From assembly GCA_002410505.1 (NCBI GenBank), contig DHSO01000024.1, forward strand, positions 1 to 64,000: DNA of 64,000 nt. The letters run 5' to 3'. Below, piece by piece: positions 26,558-35,388 of this stretch (position 1 is the first letter of the stretch; every line of letters begins with the position of its first letter). This stretch comes from Cloacimonetes bacterium UBA5284. Its GTDB lineage: Bacteria; Cloacimonadota; Cloacimonadia; Cloacimonadales; Cloacimonadaceae. The notes beneath the pieces are model-generated. The model saw nothing but the letters and a program-made list of their open reading frames with translations. It was not told where the DNA came from and did no database searches. Both the position numbers and the translations under genes were made by a program.

Positions 26558-27779
26558 TCAGTATGTGTCCCATCTTGTCTTTCTTGGTTTTGAGATAAAA
26601 TTCATTTTCTTTTTGAGGACTTATTTCTATGGGAATACGGCTGACTATTTCCAGACCGTAACCGGTGAGACCCACGATCTTTTTGGGATTGTTTGTAAGC
26701 AGCTTTATCTGTTTGAGTCCCAATGCCTTTAGTATCTGTGCTCCGATACCATAATCCCGCAGATCATCGGGAAACCCGAGTTCCAGATTTGCCTGCACGG
26801 TATCAGCACCATTGTCCTGCAGATGATAGGCTTTGATCTTGTTTAAAAGCCCAATCCCCCTGCCTTCCTGGCGCATATAGAGGATCACGCCGCGACCTGT
26901 TTCGGCGATCATCTCAAAGCTGCGCGCCAGTTGCTTGCCGCAATCACAGCGCAAAGAGTGTAATGCATCACCGGTGAGACATTCGGAGTGGACTCTTACC
27001 AATACAGGCTCCGAGCTGGCGATATCTCCCATCGTGAGAGCAATATGGTCTTCTCCGGAAACATCACTTTGGAAAGTAATGATGTCGAACATGCCATATT
27101 CTGTGGGCAATTTGGCCTTGGAAACCTGATGCACCAAGCGTTCTTTCTTGCGGCGGTAGTGTATTAGTTCCTCGATGGTGATAATCTTGAGACCATGAAT
27201 GCGGGCAAAATCCACCAAATCGTCCAAACGCGCCATTTCACCGTCTTCACGGATAATCTCACAGATCGTACCCACCGGATTCAAACCCGCCATTGTCGCT
27301 AAATCCACCGCAGCCTCTGTGTGGCCGGCACGCTTCAATACGCCACCCTTTTCTGCCAAAAGCGGGAAAACGTGTCCGGGACGCATGAACTGCGCGGCAG
27401 TGCTATGGGGATCCGCCAGTGCTTTCACGGTTTTGGCACGTTCTGAGGCAGATATTCCCGTGGTGGTGCCTTCAAACACATCCACTGAGACGGTAAATTT
27501 GGTGCCATGACGTTCGTTGTTTTTTGCGGTCATCAAAGGGATATCCAATCTTTGAGCATATTCTGCGGGCATAGGTACACACAAGAGTCCTTTACCTTTG
27601 CTGATCATAAAGTTAATATGCGCGGGGGTAACGAGATCCGCCGCCATCAGCAAATCTCCTTCGTTCTCGCGGTTCTCATCGTCTACCACGATGATCATCT
27701 TGCCATCGGCAACACTTTGTATAGCATCTTCAATCGAGCTAAACACCGATTCTATGGGCTTTGTGCTTTGTTCTACCAC
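26547..27779 (-). CDS. ribBA: Bifunctional DHBP synthase / GTP cyclohydrolase II (riboflavin synthesis)
   Basis: The 410-residue protein joins two riboflavin enzymes. The N-terminal 3,4-dihydroxy-2-butanone-4-phosphate synthase (about 10-210) has VVDDENRENEGDL, GTTTGISASERA and HTEAAVDLATMAG. The C-terminal GTP cyclohydrolase II (about 215-400) has VRVHSECLTGDAL, zinc ligands in LRCDCGKQL, and RQEGRGIGLLNK followed by DYGIGAQILKALG. Together they feed ribulose 5-phosphate and GTP into FMN/FAD synthesis, relevant to the flavin-rich Rnf and dehydrogenase genes nearby. No FMN riboswitch is visible: the gene lies inside an operon and overlaps rluA by seven bases. Confidence 0.96.
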   Translation of the reverse strand: MVEQSTKPIESVFSSIEDAIQSVADGKMIIVVDDENRENEGDLLMAADLVTPAHINFMISKGKGLLCVPMPAEYAQRLDIPLMTAKNNERHGTKFTVSVDVFEGTTTGISASERAKTVKALADPHSTAAQFMRPGHVFPLLAEKGGVLKRAGHTEAAVDLATMAGLNPVGTICEIIREDGEMARLDDLVDFARIHGLKIITIEELIHYRRKKERLVHQVSKAKLPTEYGMFDIITFQSDVSGEDHIALTMGDIASSEPVLVRVHSECLTGDALHSLRCDCGKQLARSFEMIAETGRGVILYMRQEGRGIGLLNKIKAYHLQDNGADTVQANLELGFPDDLRDYGIGAQILKALGLKQIKLLTNNPKKIVGLTGYGLEIVSRIPIEISPQKENEFYLKTKKDKMGHILNEV

Positions 27780-28810
27780 TGTTTATTTTCCTCAAAAATC
27801 ATATTATAGGGCTTGCTGTCTGTGTCAATACTAAAATACTTATCCAGCCAGTTTAGAGTGTATAAAAAGTCCTCGGGAAGTGGAGCAAAGATATCCAGCT
27901 TCTCCTCTGTAATGGGGTGTACAAATTCCAGGCGCCAGGAGTGTAAAGCCTGTCGCATCAGATGATTTGCCAGCAGATCGGTCGCTTTGCGTTTCATGTT
28001 TTGGGGCATCAGGGAATGTACCTGACGCCGGGTGTTGTAGAGAAGATCTCCCAACAGCGGCACATGGCGGTGGGCAAATTGCACGCGAATCTGATGCATT
28101 CTACCGGTTTCCAGCTTCACCTTCACCAGGGCAAAGTAATGATAGTATTTGATGGTTTTATAGTGCGACAGTGACCACTTTCCTGCTGTCGTGACGCACA
28201 TCTGGCGCGGATTACTGAGTGAACGGCCGATGTGGCATTCGATGCTGCCTTCGGGGGGATCCGGAATTCCGCTGGTGATAGCCAGATAGGTTTTGTGGAT
28301 CTGCCGGCGGGCAAACATGTGGTTCAGCTCCGTCTGAGCCCGGTCTGTTTTGGCAATGATGATAAGACCGGAGGTTCCGCGATCCAAGCGGTGAACAATT
28401 CCGGGACGATTTGCGTCTCTTCCGGAAGAGAGATTGCTGCCAAAGCGGTACAAAATAGCATTCACCAAGGTGCCGTCCGGATTTCCGTGACCGGGATGCA
28501 CGATCATCCCTGCAGCTTTATTGATCACGGCGAGATGCTCGTCTTCGTAGACTACCTCCAGGGGGATATCTTCCGGCTTCATGTCATAATCCGGAGGTTC
28601 AGGCAGCTTCAAGCTGATCTCGTCATTCTTGGCCAGGAGATAGCTTTTCTTTACGGGGATGTTGTTTACCAGTATACGATCCTCAGAGATCAGGCTTTCG
28701 ATAAAGCTGCGGGAATGCAGTTCTTGTAAGCGCAGATTGGCAAGATGCTTGTCCAGCCGAATAGTGTCGTCGCCTTCATAGACGATCCTAATCTTCTGTT
28801 GATTCACCAA
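27773..28810 (-). CDS. RluA-family 23S rRNA pseudouridine synthase
   Basis: The 345-residue protein has an N-terminal S4 RNA-binding domain (about 12-75; IRLDKHLANLRLQELHSRS) and the RluA catalytic domain. The catalytic Asp is in HRLDRGTSGLIIIAKT near 139-154. LETGRMHQIRVQFAH near 237 and MRQALHSWRLEFVHP near 292 are standard blocks. It would isomerise specific uridines in rRNA, probably RluD-type given the S4 domain. The start overlaps the end of the PAS-protein gene by 23 bases. Confidence 0.93.
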   Translation of the reverse strand: MVNQQKIRIVYEGDDTIRLDKHLANLRLQELHSRSFIESLISEDRILVNNIPVKKSYLLAKNDEISLKLPEPPDYDMKPEDIPLEVVYEDEHLAVINKAAGMIVHPGHGNPDGTLVNAILYRFGSNLSSGRDANRPGIVHRLDRGTSGLIIIAKTDRAQTELNHMFARRQIHKTYLAITSGIPDPPEGSIECHIGRSLSNPRQMCVTTAGKWSLSHYKTIKYYHYFALVKVKLETGRMHQIRVQFAHRHVPLLGDLLYNTRRQVHSLMPQNMKRKATDLLANHLMRQALHSWRLEFVHPITEEKLDIFAPLPEDFLYTLNWLDKYFSIDTDSKPYNMIFEENKQW

Positions 28811-29531
28811 CTATCTCCACGGTATACACCCCGCCGGAAGCCCCGCCCTTGCGGTTTCGGATGATAGATCCTTTGATCAAAGCGCTTTTGGCCGATCCTT
28901 CCGGCTCCACCTTGTCGTCATAGACGTTGTTGCCATAACGCAAGGATTCCGTAATATGACTAAATATCTTGTTGTCAAAGTCATCCTTAACTATCACTTC
29001 GTTCAGATTTCCCACTTCGCTGATATTTGGAAAGCGTTTGCGGAACACATCGTTGATATACACCAAATCGCCATTGATATTTACTATCATCACTACCTGA
29101 GGCAAGAGATTGATAAGCTGGTTGATACGCTGATGATGCTCATAGATTTTATCGGCTTTGGCAGAATCGAAACGGATAATGATCTCCAGCATTTTCTGCA
29201 GGGCATAGATAAGCTCCTCAAAATCGCTGTCGTGCTCGTATATAGAACTGTCGATGTCGATCTGGTAATTACCATTGGAAATTTCATCTATCAAGTCTTC
29301 CACCCGCTTGATGGCTCGGCGTAGACGATAGGGGAGGTAATTGTAGATTACCACCACATAGATGAACGTGCCAAAAAGGAATACGATCATGATGGACTGT
29401 ATGTCGCTGGCCAAAGTGAAGAGATTGTCAGCCTGGGCGATGGTAAAAAGAACCGCGATAAACTGTAAAACGATCAAGGCAAACAGTATGCCGATCAGGA
29501 GGTGATAGCGATGTTTTATGGAACGTTTCAT
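28788..29531 (-). CDS. Membrane protein with HAMP-like linker and PAS-like domain
   Basis: The 247-residue protein has two membrane helices (about 9-31 and 43-65). A HAMP-like amphipathic segment follows (YRLRRAIKRVEDLIDEISNG near 72-91), then a coiled-coil stretch and a PAS-like domain (about 145-240; INLLPQVVMIVNINGDLVYI). There is no histidine kinase, cyclase or receiver output domain, so it looks like a sensor without a catalytic part. It lies two bases from trkA and could report membrane, redox or ion conditions to the potassium uptake system; that link is inference from position. Confidence 0.72.
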   Translation of the reverse strand: MKRSIKHRYHLLIGILFALIVLQFIAVLFTIAQADNLFTLASDIQSIMIVFLFGTFIYVVVIYNYLPYRLRRAIKRVEDLIDEISNGNYQIDIDSSIYEHDSDFEELIYALQKMLEIIIRFDSAKADKIYEHHQRINQLINLLPQVVMIVNINGDLVYINDVFRKRFPNISEVGNLNEVIVKDDFDNKIFSHITESLRYGNNVYDDKVEPEGSAKSALIKGSIIRNRKGGASGGVYTVEIVGESTED

Positions 29532-29533
29532 TT

Positions 29534-30238
29534 TCAGTCCTTCCTGATGGTGGTGTCGTAAATCAGTTTATCCACATTACCCTTGGGGCCCATCATGATG
29601 AGGATGTCACCCTCATTGATGGTATCATTTGCTCCGGGCATGTCGTTCATCTTTTTCTCAACTACATTGCGTCCGTCTTCTGTTACAGACAGCGAATTGT
29701 ATTTTATGGCAATGATGTTCACTCCTCGGGTAGAAGGCAGAGACAGCTCTTGTAAGTCTTTTCCTACAAATTCGCGCGGAGCCACCATCTCCATCACAAC
29801 GTGACCGCTGGACAGGCTGATGTATTCGCGTACATTCTTTGAGATCAGGGTTTTAGCAAGCTGAGTGCCCACGATTTCTTCCGGTAAGAGGATGTTTTGC
29901 ACTCCGATCAGTTCCAGAATGCGACCATGAAGGCGATTCTCCACTTTCGCATAGATGATGCCAACTCCAATTTTGCGCAGGATCGCGGCGGTGAGGATGC
30001 TTTCCTGGATATTGCTCCCGATACCGATAATAACCGCGTCGGCTTCATTGAGGTTTTGCGACCTGAGAGACGCTTCATCGGTAGAATCCATACATATTGC
30101 AGAAGTTACTCTACCGGACACTTCGTCTACCAGTTCCTGGCTTTTATCTATTGCGATCACGTCCATGCCGCTTTCGCTAAGGATATTGGCTACAGTCATA
30201 CCAAACCTGCCCAGTCCTATTACAGCATATCTCGCCAT
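29534..30238 (-). CDS. trkA: Potassium uptake regulatory subunit (TrkA/KtrA)
   Basis: The 234-residue protein has an RCK_N Rossmann domain with GLGRFGMTVANILSESG near 8-24 and the acidic residue in IDKSQELVD. A linker and an RCK_C/TrkA_C domain follow (about 145-225; REFVGKDLQELSLPSTRG). KtrA-type rings bind ATP/ADP and NAD(H), and gate the membrane subunit encoded immediately upstream. The product is the single-repeat (KtrA) size rather than the double-repeat E. coli TrkA (about 458 residues). Confidence 0.93.
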   Translation of the reverse strand: MARYAVIGLGRFGMTVANILSESGMDVIAIDKSQELVDEVSGRVTSAICMDSTDEASLRSQNLNEADAVIIGIGSNIQESILTAAILRKIGVGIIYAKVENRLHGRILELIGVQNILLPEEIVGTQLAKTLISKNVREYISLSSGHVVMEMVAPREFVGKDLQELSLPSTRGVNIIAIKYNSLSVTEDGRNVVEKKMNDMPGANDTINEGDILIMMGPKGNVDKLIYDTTIRKD

Positions 30239-30249
30239 TATTGTTCTCC

Positions 30250-31941
30250 TTAGCCTATGGCTATCTTTTCTTCAGCGTAATTTATATTTGGCTCTCTCTT
30301 GCGCATAGACAGAGCGTATATGAGTGTGAGCGGACCAATCCGCCCGATGTACATTAAAACAGTGATCAACAACTTACCGGCTCCGCTTAGTTTTGCCGTG
30401 ATGCCCATGGATAGTCCCACCGTGCCAAAAGCTGAGATAGCTTCAAATATCAGCTTGTCGAAAGGTAGATTTTCCACCAAAAAGAGCAGAAATACCACAA
30501 TCGAGATAATCCCCACAGACAGTGTGATCAGGCTGGTGGCCTCCCGATAGTTCGATAACGAGATACGGCGGTTGTAGAGGCTCAATTCCCGCCGTCCACG
30601 CAGCATGCTGGTTACAGACAGTATCAACACCGCGAATGTAGTGGTTTTCACGCCGCCACCCGTGGATCCCGGAGAGGCGCCGATAAACATCATCGCCAAA
30701 AATACCAAAACCGAAGCAGGCGCTATGCGCGTGATATCTACTGTGTTGAATCCAGCTGTTCTGGCAGTAACAGATTGGAACCAGGAGCTCAAGATCCTTC
30801 GGCTGATGCTGAAGTTTTCCATCACTCCATGATATTCCGCGATGTAGAAGCCCACGAAACCCAGAAGAATCAGGATTCCGGATACAGATAAGACAATTTT
30901 GGAATGCAGATTTAGCTTCCGCACTCTATCCAGTTTGAAAATGTAGCGATAAAGATCGATTATGACTGCAAAACCGATGCCTCCCAGAAGGATAAGTGTG
31001 GTAATGGTGAGATTCACCACCGGATTGTCCACAAAACGAATCAGGGAATTGTCGAACAACGAAAAACCGGCATTACAAAAGGCTGAGATGGAATGGAATA
31101 TCGCATTGTACATAGCTTGCGGGGGAGTCAGGGTCTTTGAAAAGCTGAAAAAGAGCAGAATGGCCCCGATAGCTTCGATCATCACCGTAACGATCACGAT
31201 GTTCTTTAGCAGTTGAAACACATCCAGCCTTTCATTGTCGCCCACCACGCTGTGCATCACGTTTTCCAGCTTCAGTGTGAGACGCCTGCCCATGATGAGC
31301 GCAAAAGCGGTCGATATCGTCATGATACCCAAGCCCCCAACCTGGATCAAAGTCAAAATCACTATTTGGCCAAAGAGGCTGAAATATGACCCGGTGTCCT
31401 GTACGATGAGTCCGGTAACACAGGTGGCGGATGTAGCGGTAAACAAAGCATCAAATAATGGAGTAACCCGCCTTTGCACAGAAGCTTCGGGCAACATCAA
31501 CATTACGGTTCCCAACAGGATCACAAAAGCAAAACTAAGCATCAGGGATACCGGAGGATTATTCGTGAGTGCCTTGTAGAATTTACCGTCAAAGGCATGA
31601 AACAGCAGGTATTGCAAGATGAAATAGGTCTGCCGTATCAGCAAGAAAAAGATCACATATTTGGCTTGATAAAACATTAACAGACCGCCCAAAAGCAGCA
31701 TAATAATATCAAAACGTAAAAGCAGGGTCTGTTTACGAGAGTCTTTTGCCAGCAGGCGTCCGATGATGATAAGGCAGAGCAAGAGCAGATTGGTCCCTGC
31801 AGTGATGAGTTCCAGTAAACCATAATCCATCAAGGGCCGGACTATGCTCTCCAAAAAGATTACGGCAAAACTCCACACCGCGACAGGATAAGCCAGAGCT
31901 TCGATGTGGGTCAACAGTCCTTTGTCACGTGATCCGGGCAT
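30250..31941 (-). CDS. trkH: Potassium transporter membrane subunit (TrkH/KtrB)
   Basis: The 563-residue polytopic protein has extra N-terminal helices compared with KtrB (about 450 residues). The four selectivity-filter-like loops of the TrkH/Ktr family are visible: ATCVTGLIVQDTG near 175, SAFCNAGFSLF near 285, TARTAGFNTVD near 395 and SAFGTVGLSMG near 510. It would import K+ together with the KtrA-like protein encoded 11 bases downstream. The adk gene ends three bases upstream on the same strand. Confidence 0.93.
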   Translation of the reverse strand: MPGSRDKGLLTHIEALAYPVAVWSFAVIFLESIVRPLMDYGLLELITAGTNLLLLCLIIIGRLLAKDSRKQTLLLRFDIIMLLLGGLLMFYQAKYVIFFLLIRQTYFILQYLLFHAFDGKFYKALTNNPPVSLMLSFAFVILLGTVMLMLPEASVQRRVTPLFDALFTATSATCVTGLIVQDTGSYFSLFGQIVILTLIQVGGLGIMTISTAFALIMGRRLTLKLENVMHSVVGDNERLDVFQLLKNIVIVTVMIEAIGAILLFFSFSKTLTPPQAMYNAIFHSISAFCNAGFSLFDNSLIRFVDNPVVNLTITTLILLGGIGFAVIIDLYRYIFKLDRVRKLNLHSKIVLSVSGILILLGFVGFYIAEYHGVMENFSISRRILSSWFQSVTARTAGFNTVDITRIAPASVLVFLAMMFIGASPGSTGGGVKTTTFAVLILSVTSMLRGRRELSLYNRRISLSNYREATSLITLSVGIISIVVFLLFLVENLPFDKLIFEAISAFGTVGLSMGITAKLSGAGKLLITVLMYIGRIGPLTLIYALSMRKREPNINYAEEKIAIG

Positions 31942-31944
31942 AGC

Positions 31945-32577
31945 TCAATCCAACATCACATCTGCCCAGATAGCCGCCTGAACCTCCGAAACCGAATTCT
32001 GTGCCGGGATGCTGAGCAAGAGTCCTTTCTGTTCAAAAAAGGTCTTTAGTGCATAGGTTTCTTCATAAAAGGCCTTGATTCGCTTCTTGATCGCAGCCGG
32101 AGCATCGTCCGCCCGGGTTATCAATTTACCACCACACTCATCGCAAATGCCTTCATGCTGAGGAGGATGGTGCAGGATATGGTAATTTGTGCCGCAGGAA
32201 TCGCATACTCTGCGACCATTTATTCTTTCAAGAGCCTGCTCTGCAGATATATCCAGATAGTATACCCGCGCCAAACGGAAATGGTCCACCAGATGCTCTG
32301 CCTGAGGCATGGTGCGGGGAAAGCCGTCGAAGATCACACCGGGGCAATCCCGGGGCAAAGTACTCTTAATCAGCTCAAACACCAGATCATCCGGCACCAG
32401 GTTCCCCCCACGGATAGTGTTGGCTATCCGTTTGCCGATGTCTGTGGCCAGGCTGATTTGTTCCCGCAGCAGATCTCCGATATTGATGTGGATGAATCCG
32501 GTGTTTTCGGCCAGCAGCTTGGCTTGAGTGCCTTTACCACTACCCTGGATTCCCAAAAAAACTATGGCATCTGTCAT
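31945..32577 (-). CDS. adk: Adenylate kinase
   Basis: The 210-residue protein has the P-loop GIQGSGKGTQ near 8-17, the NMP-binding segment IGDLLREQI, FDGFPRTMPQAEHL near 85-98, and a LID domain with four cysteines (CDSCG ... CDECG) that should hold a structural zinc. It converts AMP + ATP to 2 ADP. The ATG at 32577 is preferred because TGAGG lies five bases upstream; a GTG two codons earlier falls between that site and the ATG. The gene heads the run adk-trkH-trkA-PAS-rluA-ribBA. Confidence 0.95.
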   Translation of the reverse strand: MTDAIVFLGIQGSGKGTQAKLLAENTGFIHINIGDLLREQISLATDIGKRIANTIRGGNLVPDDLVFELIKSTLPRDCPGVIFDGFPRTMPQAEHLVDHFRLARVYYLDISAEQALERINGRRVCDSCGTNYHILHHPPQHEGICDECGGKLITRADDAPAAIKKRIKAFYEETYALKTFFEQKGLLLSIPAQNSVSEVQAAIWADVMLD

Positions 32578-32649
32578 ATTCACCTCAGTTGAGTCAGATT
32601 ATTTAATCAATCCCTGCTGTCAAGCAATTCTCGCATTCTGCCCGGTATC

Positions 32650-33024
32650 TCAGGCCTCTGCGATCACAGATGCCACAGCGTAGTGTTTTTCGTGGCTCAG
32701 CGAGAGATGGATAGCCATGATTCCTTTGTGCACCGCCAGCTCTTTTGCTTTGCCACATAGCCGTATAGCGGGTTTGCCCTTCGTGTCGTTCACGATTTCG
32801 ATATCCTGCCAGGAGACATCCTGGTCCCAACCTGTTCCCAGAGCTTTCATCAAGGCTTCTTTGGCGGCGAAGCGCGCGGCATAACTCTGTGCGGGACTAG
32901 CCTTTGTGCTGCAGTAATCAATTTCTGCGGGGCTATAGACCTTATCCACAAAGCGTGGGTTTTTCTCCAACAGCCGATCGATCCGGCTGATCTCCACAAT
33001 ATCGGTACCAATGCCGACTATCAT
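32650..33024 (-). CDS. acpS: Holo-[acyl-carrier-protein] synthase
   Basis: The 124-residue protein has the AcpS signatures GIGTDIVEISRI near 4-15 (metal-binding Asp) and RFAAKEALMKALGTG near 51-65 (metal-binding Glu). It transfers 4'-phosphopantetheine from CoA to apo-ACP, activating fatty acid synthesis. Length is typical. Its start overlaps the ogt stop by four bases, so the two are cotranslated. Confidence 0.95.
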   Translation of the reverse strand: MIVGIGTDIVEISRIDRLLEKNPRFVDKVYSPAEIDYCSTKASPAQSYAARFAAKEALMKALGTGWDQDVSWQDIEIVNDTKGKPAIRLCGKAKELAVHKGIMAIHLSLSHEKHYAVASVIAEA

Positions 33025-33488
33025 AAGTCCTCCTTGTGTTTGCGTTCAATCTCCAGAAGCATTTTTTTGATCCGAAGATCCACTGCGAAACCCCCAAGGC
33101 CGCCATCGGCAGCGATCACCCGATGACAGGGTAAAATGATGGCGATTGGATTCTTGTTCAAAGCATTGCCCACTGCTCTTTGTGCGCCCGGTTTCCCGAT
33201 TCTTGACGCCAGTTCTTTGTATGAGGTGGTCTCTGCATATGGTATCTTCAGCAAGCTTTCCCATACCATCAGTTGAAACGGGCTTCCGGTAGCAAAGAAG
33301 GGCAAATCAAAATCCCGCAAATTCCCGGCAAAGTATTCATCAAACTGCCGCAAAACCTCACGTTCAAAATCATTGTCCACCACATGGTTCAGGGCTTTCT
33401 CACAAAAGGAGATTCGAGTAATGGTCTCTTCTTCGATAGCAATTTCCAGACAGATCTCGGCTCTGTCGTAATACAATATTCTCAGCAT
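33021..33488 (-). CDS. ogt: Methylated-DNA-protein-cysteine S-methyltransferase
   Basis: The 155-residue protein has the Ogt/Ada C-terminal domain. The DNA-binding helix region is YAETTSYKELASRIGKPGAQ near 86-105 and the active-site motif is IILPCHRVIAADGGLGGF near 115-132, in which the Cys accepts the alkyl group from O6-alkylguanine. It repairs alkylation damage once per molecule. It lies just after the rplS terminator and is coupled to acpS. Confidence 0.94.
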   Translation of the reverse strand: MLRILYYDRAEICLEIAIEEETITRISFCEKALNHVVDNDFEREVLRQFDEYFAGNLRDFDLPFFATGSPFQLMVWESLLKIPYAETTSYKELASRIGKPGAQRAVGNALNKNPIAIILPCHRVIAADGGLGGFAVDLRIKKMLLEIERKHKEDL

Positions 33489-33503
33489 CTGCGCTCCCGC
33501 TAA

Positions 33504-33544
33504 TAAAAGAGAAAGCCCCTCGATGCTATATGGACCAAGGGGCT
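33504..33544 (-). terminator. Rho-independent terminator after rplS
   Basis: On the minus strand AGCCCCT and AGGGGCT (33544-33538 and 33520-33514) form a hairpin followed by TTCTCTTTTA. It ends the rpsP-rplS transcript 20 bases after the rplS stop. Confidence 0.75.
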
Positions 33545-33563
33545 AAGGAGTGTTTTTGGGTAA

Positions 33564-33917
33564 CTAAGCAGTAAATCTTCTGCGTTCTTTGATTCTGCCC
33601 GCTTTACCTTTGGCCTGACGCAGATAGAAGAGTTTCGCTCTGCGAACCTGACCATGGCGTACGATCTCGAGCTTGTCGATATTGGGTGAGTTTTGCGGAA
33701 AAACTCTTTCCACACCCACTCCGCTGGAAACCTTGCGAACAGTGAAGGATTTGGAAACGCCGGCACCGCGTTTTTGGATCACGATACCTTGGAAGACCTG
33801 GATACGTTCTTTGCTGCCTTCTTTAATTTTATAATGGACCTTCACGGTATCGCCAACACGGTAATCCGGAAAGTCAGTTCTGATTTGGTCTCTGCCTATT
33901 TGTTGCAGAATATCCAT
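33564..33917 (-). CDS. rplS: 50S ribosomal protein L19
   Basis: The 117-residue protein matches bL19: VGDTVKVHYKIKEGSKERIQ near 20-39, FQGIVIQKRGAGVSKSFTVR, then GVGVERVFPQNSPNID and RRAKLFYLRQAKGKAGRIKE. It sits at the 30S-50S interface. The reading frame is open far upstream, but the ATG at 33917, preceded by GGGAGGAACCCA, gives the normal L19 N-terminus (MDILQQIGRDQ). It is the last gene of the rpsP operon, separated from trmD by 264 structured bases. Confidence 0.96.
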   Translation of the reverse strand: MDILQQIGRDQIRTDFPDYRVGDTVKVHYKIKEGSKERIQVFQGIVIQKRGAGVSKSFTVRKVSSGVGVERVFPQNSPNIDKLEIVRHGQVRRAKLFYLRQAKGKAGRIKERRRFTA

Positions 33918-34181
33918 TGGGTTCCTCCCATATATATACTCGGAGAAGCTGAATTCTATGGATGTGGGGCGCGGCGCAAAACACAGCTCATATATCGCCG
34001 GGTTTCTGCGCATAAAACCCGGTCTGGCGCTGTGAGACTGAACCTTATCAACGCCGCTCCATCTGTGGGAGAGGCTCATCGAAAACACCGGTGATCCCGG
34101 TAAGTTCCGCGCTTCACAAAAAAGGGATTGGGCTAGAATCCTGCTTTCCTGATTGGTTATCTTGCCCTTTAGGGGCTTTGC
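33918..34181 (-). promoter_or_regulatory. Structured leader between trmD and rplS (candidate)
   Basis: This 264-base gap inside an otherwise tight operon contains, on the minus strand, a perfect 8-bp hairpin CCGGGTTT/AAACCCGG (34022-34015 with 34005-33998) and a second stem ACCGG/CCGGT followed by GTTTT near 34082-34100. L19 genes in several bacterial groups have autoregulatory leaders; whether this is one cannot be told without covariation. Confidence 0.35.
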
Positions 34182-34850
34182 TTATAGCAAATCTGGTCTG
34201 CGGGTTTTGGTTAAAAGCTTTGCTTGGGCATTCGCCCATTCTTCGATTTTGCCGTGATTTCCACCGCGTAGCACTTCGGGAACAGTCTGCCCCATAAACA
34301 CTTCAGGGCGTGTGTAACACGGAAATCCCAACATACCATGATAAAATGAATCGCTGTGCGCGCTGGTGATGTCGCTCAAAACGCCTGTTTGCAGTCTTGC
34401 CACTCCGTCAATAAATACCTGTGCTGCCAACTCACCCCCACTCAGGACAAAATCTCCCAAAGAGATCTCATCGGATACCGCAAGCCGGCGGATGCGTTGA
34501 TCGATCTCTTTGTAATGTCCACAGATGAGGATTACATGGGCTTCTGTGGCATAATCCAGTAGTATTTTCTGACTTAAGCGTCTTCCTTGAGGAGTGAAAT
34601 AGATCACCGGTGCCGGCCCTTCTTTCAGATTTGCTTTGATCGCATCCCAAAGGGGCTGAGGCGTGGCAACCATCCCGGCAAAACCACCATAAGGATAATC
34701 GTCCGTTTGGTGATGCTTGTCCCGGCTGTAGGTCCGGATATCATCCAGTTTCACATCCAAGGCACCTTTTTGCAGCGCTCTGGCTACCATGCTGGTGTTC
34801 AAAAAACCGGTGAAAGCCTCCGGAAAGAGGCTAAGCACGCTAATTTTCAT
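34182..34850 (-). CDS. trmD: tRNA (guanine37-N1)-methyltransferase
   Basis: The 222-residue SPOUT methyltransferase has MKISVLSLFPEAFTGF at the start, DDYPYGGFAGMV near 51-62, LICGHYKEIDQRI near 106 and the knot-forming SDEISLGDFVLSGGELA near 124-140. It adds the m1G37 that prevents frameshifting, using S-adenosylmethionine. The frame extends seven codons further upstream (inside rimM), but the MKISV start is the family norm. It overlaps the end of rimM by 11 bases. Confidence 0.95.
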   Translation of the reverse strand: MKISVLSLFPEAFTGFLNTSMVARALQKGALDVKLDDIRTYSRDKHHQTDDYPYGGFAGMVATPQPLWDAIKANLKEGPAPVIYFTPQGRRLSQKILLDYATEAHVILICGHYKEIDQRIRRLAVSDEISLGDFVLSGGELAAQVFIDGVARLQTGVLSDITSAHSDSFYHGMLGFPCYTRPEVFMGQTVPEVLRGGNHGKIEEWANAQAKLLTKTRRPDLL

Positions 34851-35388
34851 CATCACAAGGAACCAGCACATTAGCTTCGAGGGCTAAGCCATTAGCTCGC
34901 AAGAGATCTTCCATATTGCGTAGAAAGATCACATCGCTGCCCGCTTCCCGGGGTGCCAGATAATGCTCCACATAGGGAACCAAAAGCTCTGTGTCCAAGG
35001 CTGTGGCTATCACCAGAACGTCTTGAGCACCATTGAAAAACACATCCACCACACAACCCAGAAGGCTGTCTTCAAAGACCACGTCCAGCCCCTCAAGGCT
35101 GTCTTCTTGCTCATCTGTGTTTTCATCGGCGATGGCCAATATGGTTTCCCGGTGTAATTTGCGTTCTTCGGCTATGCCTTCTTCGGCAAAGCGCACAAAT
35201 GTCTTCTTACCAATTTGCTTCCTATCACTGATAGTTACGTAAAACACTCTATTTTCTTCAAAGATCAAATACAGATCAACAAGGTGATGAAAGGCCTCTT
35301 TGTATTCCGGCCGAATCATCACATGATGCCAATCTTCACTATCCTGTCCGCCCAGTCTGCCGATTCCGATTAGGTGAGGGGCAGTCAT
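34840..35388 (-). CDS. rimM: Ribosome maturation factor RimM
   Basis: The 182-residue protein begins with LIGIGRLGG and an N-terminal RimM beta-barrel (about 5-95), followed by a PRC-barrel domain. The second part shows EDSLLGCVVDVFFNGAQDVL near 108-127 and VPYVEHYLAPREAGSDVIFL near 137-156. It assists 30S head assembly and binds S19. It is located directly after khpA, its usual neighbour in the rpsP-rimM-trmD-rplS operon, and overlaps trmD. Confidence 0.92.
   Translation of the reverse strand: MTAPHLIGIGRLGGQDSEDWHHVMIRPEYKEAFHHLVDLYLIFEENRVFYVTISDRKQIGKKTFVRFAEEGIAEERKLHRETILAIADENTDEQEDSLEGLDVVFEDSLLGCVVDVFFNGAQDVLVIATALDTELLVPYVEHYLAPREAGSDVIFLRNMEDLLRANGLALEANVLVPCDDEN

Noticed and set aside
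27500..28800. FMN riboswitch for ribBA
   Set aside because: ribBA overlaps the upstream rluA gene and no leader exists.
33918..34088. Upstream extension of the L19 frame (57 codons)
   Set aside because: The extension has no L19 similarity and GGGAGG precedes the internal ATG.
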